This document shows positions 56,301 to 64,000 of a DNA stretch of 64,000 nt, one piece after another; the first letter of the stretch is position 1, and the number at the start of each line of letters is the position of its first letter. Source of the stretch: Hydractinia symbiolongicarpus (lineage: Eukaryota > Cnidaria > Hydrozoa > Anthoathecata > Hydractiniidae); assembly GCF_029227915.1 (NCBI RefSeq), contig NC_079881.1:18513501-18577500 (forward strand), given 5' to 3'. The notes under the pieces are model-generated. The model saw only the letters and a list, made by a program, of their open reading frames with translations, was not told the origin of the DNA and made no database searches. The position numbers were made by a program, and so were the translations under genes.

Positions 56301-59300
56301 TCTAATGTTTATACAATTTTGTTATCTATTAATATCTCAGCAATCACAGTGTGCATGATAAAATGAATGGCGGCAATAAGGAGGAGATAGTTGCGTGTGT
56401 CATTAATTGTATTTTATATTTATTTTTTATATTTTTAGTGGCCACCTGTTGCTTGAAGGTGGCGATGATTAAAAAGAAAATTATTATCTATACTTTAATT
56501 TTAATATTTTTCAAAATTTTTAACAGGAATTAATAATTAAGTCCTGGGCACTAGGTTGTGAAATACGTGTCAATTAAACCTAAAACCTGCTATATTGCTC
56601 TATTACTAATAGCAAATCATTTCAATGTGCTCAATGTGATTGCAAAGATATAAATAGATTAGAATTACATTCAACACAAAAGAAAAATGATCTCCAGAAT
56701 TGTGTTTTAGAGAGAGCTTGTAATATTAACAATGGCAAGCAATAGAAAGTTAAAGAAAGCAATTTCACTGTGTAAAAAAAAATTGGTTGAATGGAAGCAA
56801 GATGGATATTACAGCTTATTTAAGCCAGGACGTTTTCGTGTAAAACATGTGTTCCCTTCATCAATTTTTTTTTGACTTGGCATAATTGTAGTTGGTCGAG
56901 TCCTTACTACTAAGCACTTAAGAAAATGTAAATTTCTTTTTAAGTGTGCTAATTTTTGAATATTTTGCTTTTAACAGTTTAAATAAGCTACTTGGCACTT
57001 AAGTAGGATGTAATAGACGTCTAATTAAGAGGTGTAGTTTATGAATACTGTAACAGCATATTTAAATGTTTTCCCTGACTGTAAAATCAAAATCAAAATG
57101 TTTTATTTGGATGTGGTTTCAAAGTATATAACCTCACAAAGTACGGACCATGCAAAACTTTTTTAAGCTTCAAATTAAAATAAGGCGAGGAGTGAGAACA
57201 ATGCATGAATGAAAAATTTATATCATCTTTTAAAACCCCAGAAAGCAATATGGGTTTAAATATTTCTAAGATGCTTTAAATAACTATATAAACTTAGGAA
57301 ACTGAAATTTTGATAATTTCCTTGTACCAATTTTCTTTTTTAAATAAATACGAATGAAATAGCATAGTTCTGGAGACTTACAGACTTATGGGATTTCTAG
57401 ACATAAGCTATGACATGCTAAAATCTACAATTTTGACTGTTTTAATTATTATTCTAATGAGTAGATATTCTAAAGACCATATCCTAGGAATCACTGTTAC
57501 TAGAAAGTTAAAAATTTTGGTTTTGGTTCACTTAGGTTAAAATGAAGCACGAGCAAAGCAAATTTCCATGGACTGCTATTTTATAGCTTTTCCAGACAAA
57601 TGTTCCTTGTGATGGTGGTACAATAATCCAGGCTTCATTTTTATTCAGTTTTTTGTTACATTAGTAAAACTACAAGCTGTTTGGAGATAATTAGTTCATT
57701 CAGCAGAGGGTTTGCTCCCTATATATGGATAATCAAATCTATATTTTAGCTAATTTATCTGGCCAAAATTTAAAGATTCACACCAATTTTATTTAGATAC
57801 AAACATTTTTTGTGACACAGACATAATTGTTAACAAACACTTAAAGTCCCTTGTTTCATAACAAAAAATTATTTTAAAAAGTTTTCAAGTGGTGTCCTAC
57901 TGTCTAGTTTTATAAAATGTTTTTTTACTTCTAGATATCTGATTGGACTGGACAATTTCAAGATCGAAGTAAGTTTGTTGTTATATATAAATTGATAAAT
58001 TGAGTGATGTTTCACATGCAAAAACACTGAAATTTTACATTTATGTGACAAAATGAGCAGTCGAGGCAACAAATATGAAAGGAACTTTATGGGATGTTTT
58101 TAATTTGCAAACGTATAGGTGCCAGTTGAGACAAAAAATTTACATATTCACAAAGTTAGATTCTGAATTTTTTAAATTACATTTTTTTATTTCCCACTTT
58201 ATTTCCATTTTTATTGCAATTTTCCTGCAAATTCAGTTAAAATATATGATTCAAGTACCAAAAAATTAAGACGAAGGAGATGAATAAAACATTTCTTTAA
58301 ACCTGTACTGATTTTAAGCCTGTAAAAGATAAAAGTTAAAATTATTTGTTTGTGTTTAGATAAGTACCACTCACAGTTTGCAGGTGGAAGTCAATATGCA
58401 TATTATCATGAGGGAGATGAGTCTACCTTTAGATTGGTTGACACTTCTAAACCGCAAAAGACTGCATATCAGAAAAACCGACAAAGATTTAATAATGTAT
58501 GTCATACCTTATGACTCGGCCCTCTTTATGTTTTCTTTTTAACCTGAATCAAGGATTTAATCTAAATTATGCGTTTTGTGCCAAAATATAGTTTTTTAAT
58601 TATAAATTAAACTTGTTATAGGCTCGTCTGAAAAGGGAAAGAGAAAAGCAGCAAAGAAAAGAAGCTTTTATGATGGGACAGGTGCAACAAAGAGGAAAAC
58701 AACAACGCAAAAGCCAGAAGAATATGCACTATCGCCGTTATAATGATAGACAGCAGGTAAAAAGGGAAATAATATACAATTTAACCTATTTAGGTTAAAG
58801 GGGAGAAGTACCTTACCCTGAAGTTTTTGGTGTTCAATATCAGACTTCCTTACAGGATACTTGTTATACTTGCTAAATAGCTGGCTTTTAATCTATATGA
58901 TGTTGATTATTGGAGAAATAACTTCATTTTAATTTTAATTTGCACTCTTTTGGTCTATTAAAGTTTTATGTTTAAGGGTGAGTAAGCATACATTTTTTGA
59001 TTGAACAACTGTATTAACCTCAAATATACGTTCATTTTGGTATCGAAGCTATTCTTTAGCGATTAATCACTGTATGAAAGTAACGGTAAACCTGGAAAGT
59101 ATGCATTATAAAAATAATTGCAAAGACTAAGCTAATGATCTGATGAAATGAAATTTTGATGAAATTTTTTGATCTGTTGTCTGACCTTTTGTCATAAAAC
59201 TACAGTTCATAATTCCATGGTGAAGTTATCTCTTATTTTGTTATTGAGGCTGTTACACTATTGGATTGCATCAACCTAGCTGGCCAAAAAAATTGCCTAA

Positions 59301-62300
59301 CTGATCAATCACATGATTTGTCCTTTACCAAATTTCTGTACCGTTTCACTGCATACCTGGTACTTGCATAAACTGACTGTAAACACCACACTACAATTTT
59401 TAAGCCGAACTGTACATTGGTTACCTCGTTTTTATTGTGTAGAATACTATATTGAATCTGTTTAATCTTCAAATTGGTTTCAAAGCAGCTGTTTTTTTAG
59501 ACTCAAAAGAATCGTAATGCTTCTGTTGTGGTTAGAGATAGTTGGAAAGTAGTTGAAGAGATGGACTTTCCAAGACTTGCTAAGTTAAAGTTGCCTGATG
59601 TTCCTCCACCAGAAGACTTGTAAGATTTTTGTTGACACTAGCAGCTTGATACAGTTTCTAATAGTATGGTGGCTTTAAACTTTGTGTGCTTGCCACAATA
59701 AGAGTTGCATTTTACAGTAATAATCGTTGTCTTTAACATATCAATCTTGTAAGAAGGAACAGACGGCCATGTTTTTTTCTAAATTTATTATCTTTTGTCC
59801 AGGTACAATGCTGGTGCTGTGGAATTTTACGACAAAATGTATGATCGAATCTCTACGAAGAATCCAAAAGTTTTGGAGTCGAATAGTAGAACATTCCATC
59901 GTGTAACAACAACTGATGACCCTATTATTAGAAAGTTGACTAGCAAAGGAAATGTGTTTGGAACAGATGCGATTATTTCCACATTGATGTGTTGTACACG
60001 CTCAGTGCATTCATGGGATATCATTGTGCAGAGGGTTGGAAAAAAGTTGTTCTTTGATAAACGAGATGACCCAAATTTTGGTTAGTGAACTTTCTTTATG
60101 ATTTCACTTATGATTTGTTAAACTTTTTTTTAATTCATTTTTGGCTAGATTTTTTCCAGTTAACAGTTTCTCAGTTATGTACAGCAGCTTGCTGAGAAAC
60201 ATGCAAGGGTAGGGCCAGGCATTATGGAGCCACTGGAAACAAGGTTGTCTTATTACTAGCATACTACATACAAATTAGCACAAGGTATTAACATACCTTG
60301 TGTTAATTTGTATTATGTGTGGTTTTGTAAAAAAAAAAACGTCACCATTATTTTTAATTGCATGTACTGGAGAGTACTTATTTCCTAGCAAATTTAAGAA
60401 GGACATAAGATCTTATTGCATACTATGATTCTAGCCAGGCTCTTTTTTCTGTATTGTTCCAAACAATCGACCTATTGTTTTTAGCCTGAAGCCTGATTAT
60501 AAAACATATGCTAATGAAACAAGTGTGTACATCTATTACAATAATATAATTTGTCACCTGTGATTTTTTAGTTAATTATTGCTAATAACCTTATTTTAAC
60601 AACAAATGAAAGATTTTCTTTATTTTTTCGTTATATAATTTTTTATTCCTTAGACTTACTACCGGTGTACGAAACAACACAGGAAGAACTAAAAGAAGAA
60701 GGTATTAACAGTCCTTATAATTTGGCAGTGGAAGCAACTTACATCAACCAAAACTTTTCACAACAATGTTTAAAGAAAAGTGAATCGGTTAAGTTTGAAC
60801 ACCCCAACCCATTTGCTGAAGATAAGGGAGAAGAGGTGGCTTCTGTTGGCTACAGGTATGTATCATATACCAGCGGATATATTTCTTGGTCTGGTTGTCT
60901 TGTGGTGCTGTTGTTGTTGTTGTTTTTATTGTGTTGTTTTTGTTTTTTCTCTTGTTGTTGTTTGTGTAGCTGCTTTTGTTTTTATTGATGTTGTTTCTGT
61001 CCTTATTGAGCCAGAGGTCCACTTTGCTGCTATTGTTATTCTGAGAATTTTGCATAAGAGTATATGCATATGCTAGCATGCTACAGTACATAATTTACAA
61101 CTACATAATTTTAAAACTTCATTAAATTTGGTTTAATAACTTCATCTACTATATTTTTAAGTGTTGGTCTATAGAATTATTTACTTTAGCTGTTTTTTTA
61201 AGAAGTGATAAAATAACCTTTCCAATTGATTGTCATATGTTCTTCTAAGTTTGTGTGTTTGGTTGCAGATATCGCAGATACACTCTCGGTGAAGGAATCA
61301 ATTTAGTGATACGTTGCGAGCATGACGCTGCCCTTCCAAACAATCAGTTTCTTAGCATCAAAGCTTTGAATGAGTTTGACCCACGTGTAAGTATTTCCTT
61401 ATTTTGCTTAATAATCCTGCTCCTGTTAAAAAACGGCCACTTCTGTTAGGAATATGCCTTCTTTTTGTTAGCAGAAGTGTCAGATGACTTATTTTTTTCA
61501 AAGTAATCAGCTAACTCCTCCCCTGCATTTGGGAATTTGTCCTTTATTTTTTTTCATAGCGTAAGTTAGGTAAAAAATAATAAAATTTTGTGTTGGTGGC
61601 TAAAATTTTTTGCTGACTGCATTTTCATGAGACTAATTATTTTGTTTGTCTTTTTAAACTATTCGCTCTTAAAACAATTTTTATATGTTAACTACAAGTT
61701 GAGAGAATGATTTTATGTGTTCTTAAGAGATATTGTATTCCGTTGACAGCTTGCTAAAATCGACTGGAGACAAAAACTGGACTCGCAAATAGGTTCAGTG
61801 CTTGCAACCGAATTGAAAAACAACAGTAACAAAATGGCGAAGTGGACGTGTAACGCCATCTTAGCTGGAAGTGCCCTTTTGAAAATAGGGTAATTTTTTT
61901 TCTCGATTTATTTACATTTTTCATCGTGGTTAACATCGTGTGAAAACAATCTGTCTGAATATTATGATTTGCTGTTCATTTGTTAGTTGCTTTATAAAAG
62001 CTGAAAATTTTATCAAACAACTTCACTCTTTTTTCAGAAGAGCGAATTTTTCGCAGTATGTGTTGATGGTTAAGGTTGCTTTAAAATGTTTTTTCAAGAA
62101 AAAAAGTTTTTAGGTTATGCGCCATTTTGAAAATCCAGATTTTTTTTGCAGCTTTTAAATTTGCAAGTAATGTTCTCCGTATTCCACTAGATATGTTTCA
62201 CGTGTTGCAATGCATGACACGACACGCCACGTCATTCTCAGTACACAACAGTTCAATCCCAAATCATTCGCGGCTCAAATAGCGCTGGATATGGACAACG

Positions 62301-62855
62301 CTTGGGGTATATTAAGAGTTATCGTGGATACCTGCTTAAAGATGCCAGAAGGAAAATATCTGCTGTTAAGAGATCCCAATAAGGTAAGGATGTGTTTGCC
62401 AGTATCTGTCAGAGTGCAGACTATTCAAAAAGAGAGTTTTTCTGACCAGAAGGAAAATGACAAAGAAAATTAAATTTATTAGCATTTTCTCATGTGTTTT
62501 TCAGGCTGTTTTTAATATACAAAAACCTCATAAACTTTTCTCTTCTATAGGGCGTGGTACGATTATACGATATTCCTGATAACACGTTTGAAAGCGACGA
62601 AGACAGTGGAAGTAGCGATGAAGGTAAGCTCCTGCATCACTTTCCTGTTCAATTTTTGCGTACAAGCAGAAACATGAGTTGAGATTTTATAAACTTTTTA
62701 AAAAGACGTTAGGTGAGTGACGTGGAGACAGGTTGAAGCTATTAACTGGTGTGCAGAGCCCGGTTTTTTTATGCGCATGATTTCCCTTTGTTGAATTTGA
62801 CTTTTTTTTCGTTACAGGTGGCGATGATAGTAGTGACGAAGAAAACACAAATTAA
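53390..62855 (+). CDS. EIF3D: Eukaryotic translation initiation factor 3 subunit D (12 exons, 530 aa)
   Basis: Exons: 53390-53515, 57935-57968, 58360-58496, 58622-58756, 59501-59619, 59803-60080, 60654-60855, 61269-61386, 61750-61889, 62191-62383, 62551-62623, 62818-62855. All are GT-AG and phases agree. The N-terminus ([16 protein letters not shown]) and blocks such as [56 protein letters not shown] and [13 protein letters not shown] match animal eIF3d. The C-terminus is acidic ([11 protein letters not shown]). Human eIF3d is 548 aa. The family binds the mRNA cap within the eIF3 complex and supports a specialised initiation route. The region after QKTAYQ is basic and Gln-rich, as usual. The gene is intact, and its first intron (4.4 kb) is loaded with repeats. 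AATAAA at 62877-62882 is the likely poly(A) signal. Confidence 0.96.
54073..54740. mobile_element. 668-bp DNA transposon (non-autonomous), perfect 74-bp TIRs, 5-bp TSD
   Basis: The ends are exact inverted copies over at least 74 bases, beginning CAGTCAGGGAAATCCTCTTA, and are flanked by TTACT on both sides (54068-54072 and 54741-54745). The arms repeat AGCTTAATTA and TACAGC motifs. The interior of about 520 bp has no transposase. A 5-bp duplication and CAGTCAGGG ends do not fit the common superfamilies that I know. Perfect arms imply a recent insertion. Confidence 0.9.
55340..55490 (+). repeat. Fragment with iterated TATAACCCGCA motif
   Basis: Five copies of (C/G)(G/C)TATAACCCGCA-like sequence (TATATAACCCGC, CGTATAACCCGC twice, ACTAACCCGC, GCATAACCCGC) occur within 150 bases after TTATTTTCCGG. 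It looks like the end of a decayed DNA element in the eIF3D intron. Confidence 0.5.
55734..56065 (+). repeat. tRNA-derived SINE, best-preserved copy (eIF3D intron 1)
   Basis: Head 55734-55804 has an A-box-like TAGATTAGTGG (55741-55751) and a perfect B box GGTTCGATTCC (55783-55793), with complementary ends GGCGCCGTA and TACGGCG. A body of about 260 bp follows that is shared with the copies at 8530-8816 (minus) and 9450-9645 (plus). It is probably transcribed by RNA polymerase III and mobilised by a LINE. The 3' limit is estimated from where the match to the other copy fades. Confidence 0.8.
56990..57079 (+). repeat. Solo right end related to the 54073-54740 transposon
   Basis: AGCTACTTGGCACTTAAGTAGGATG, the block TCTAATTAAGAGG and the terminal TTTTCCCTGACTG resemble the right arm of the nearby transposon, degraded. 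No left arm was found. Confidence 0.35.
60905..60990 (+). repeat. Low-complexity TTG/TTTTG stretch in eIF3D intron
   Basis: TGTTGTTGTTGTTTTTATTG and similar sequence. It generates artefactual Cys/Phe/Val-rich ORFs. Confidence 0.7.
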
Positions 62856-62876
62856 AAGGAAGGAAAATATTTACAA

Positions 62877-62882
62877 AATAAA
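62877..62882 (+). terminator. EIF3D: Poly(A) signal AATAAA of eIF3D
   Basis: Canonical hexamer 22 bases after the stop codon, followed by AT-rich sequence. It implies a very short 3' untranslated region. Another AATAAA occurs near 63234. Confidence 0.45.
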
Positions 62883-64000
62883 TTATACATCAATTATAAA
62901 TTATGTAGTTGATTATACCAACAACAATTATCTTTTGGCTCGTTGGTTGTTTTTTATTGTTGCCGTGGTATTCTTTTTGGTCTGTCAAGTTTTGAACCCT
63001 AGAGTAGTACGATACCATAACCACTTCAGGTTTAAATTAAGAACCGAAGGTTTTGGCGGCATATACGCGTCCCGTGTCACGTCGAATTAATTTATGACTT
63101 GGCTTCAAATCTGTAAATAGCGTTCGTTTACTCTACTTTACTAATAGGTAACCTGTACCAGAGTCGTGTTACCCGTCAAGTAAAATTTGGACGATGTGAA
63201 CGACTTTTCAGGCAGCAACTAGAAAAAGCAACGAATAAAATTCCACAAAAGAAACAAGGAATTACAGACGAAGTATGACCTCATGAGAGAAAAAAACTCA
63301 ATTTTTATTTCGTCTTTTTGTCCTTGTGAATTACTTTAAAGCTTGCCTCCCACGAAGAAACAAGTAAAAGTCGTGTAGTGTTTGCACGTTTTGTGAAAAA
63401 CCTTGATTGGTTTTCACGGTTTTGGAAGAAAGGGAAAAAGTATTTGTTGAAGAAACTTCGCAGATTTGGAAAAATTCGCATAAACAGTGATATATTTCGC
63501 CTATAATTTTTGTGAATGGATAAAAAATTTGGAAGCCGTTTAAATATTTTCTCAACCTCGGTCCTACAACCAAAAGGGGCCCTGGGGACAAGGTTGATAA
63601 TTTTTAAAAGTGCATATCGTTGCTCCTACAACAGTTTTATTGCCCAAAAACAGAAAATCAATAACTAAATTTTGCAAATCAGCAATCTAAAAAATTCGCG
63701 GAATTAATTTTCGTAAAAAAAGCCAAAAAAAGTGAGAAAGTTCTTCCACATTGTTTTCTTCCGTTAAAGAAGTCTGGTGATATTCTAGTTCCCAGAGCTC
63801 TTTGAAATAAACGTCATAAGTAGAACTACCAAGGTTTTATCTCAAAGAGCAGTGAGTTTTGCTCTCAACTCTTATTACGCTGACGAATGATGTATTAGTC
63901 AGAAAGATTAATTATTCGGTTATCAGTACATTATTAAATATAAATATAATAAACAATTCCGCATAGAAATATAAATTCCAGTCTCACTCTAGGTGTAAAT
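62883..64000. other. 3' flank of eIF3D; no confident gene
   Basis: A basic 45-codon open segment (about 63145-63280, preceded by TAATAG) and a hydrophobic frame ending at 63090 are visible but unsupported. The rest is AT-rich with no recognisable feature. Confidence 0.4.

Noticed and set aside
60780-61091. Cys/Val-rich and Asn/Lys-rich ORFs on opposite strands
   Set aside because: They come from the low-complexity TTG stretch in an eIF3D intron.
62749-63090. 113-codon ORF with a hydrophobic stretch
   Set aside because: It overlaps the last eIF3D exon in another frame and has no leader or homology; probably chance.

Overview
This is nuclear DNA of an invertebrate animal, most likely a hydrozoan-type cnidarian. 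It is AT-rich, its genes have many GT-AG introns and very short exons, the three large genes are animal orthologues, and it carries tRNA-derived SINEs, an RTE-like LINE, foldback DNA transposons and a decayed virus-like element. The taxon is inferred from gene content and remembered resemblance to cnidarian repeats; no species marker is visible.

Layout. (1) 1-6010: a compact block of overlapping or abutting frames on both strands, mostly broken by frameshifts. It reads as part of an integrated DNA-virus-like element that continues past the left edge. Three of its start codons follow ATAAAG directly. (2) 6011-11231: AT-rich intergenic DNA with two copies of a SINE and small repeats. (3) 11232-19938 (+): a 21-exon gene for a QRICH2/C16orf96-like protein (DUF4795 family, 919 aa), with a 16-bp minisatellite in one intron. 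(4) 19939-26436: mostly non-coding, with a 44-bp tandem repeat, one unrecognised intronless ORF (21911-22390, -) and a 667-bp foldback element. (5) 26437-48795 (-): a complete flightless-1 (FLII) gene in 42 exons, 1253 aa, all phases consistent. Its introns hold a SINE, a near full-length LINE, a truncated LINE copy with an insertion, a small MITE, and a complete intronless gene for a membrane-anchored VEGF/PDGF-like cysteine-rich protein (43653-44426, -). (6) 48796-53389: intergenic, with two pogo-like non-autonomous elements. (7) 53390-62855 (+): eIF3D in 12 exons, 530 aa. Its 4.4-kb first intron holds a 668-bp transposon with perfect 74-bp TIRs and a 5-bp target duplication, and a SINE copy with recognisable A and B boxes. 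(8) 62856-64000: 3' flank, nothing convincing.

FLII (actin remodelling), eIF3D (translation initiation) and the DUF4795 protein (sperm/cilium-linked in vertebrates) share no pathway; this is an ordinary stretch of animal chromosome. The most interesting parts are the nested VEGF-like gene, which lacks several canonical cystine-knot cysteines, and the virus-like block at the left edge. Exon coordinates were assigned by reading splice signals and checking phase by hand, without transcripts.
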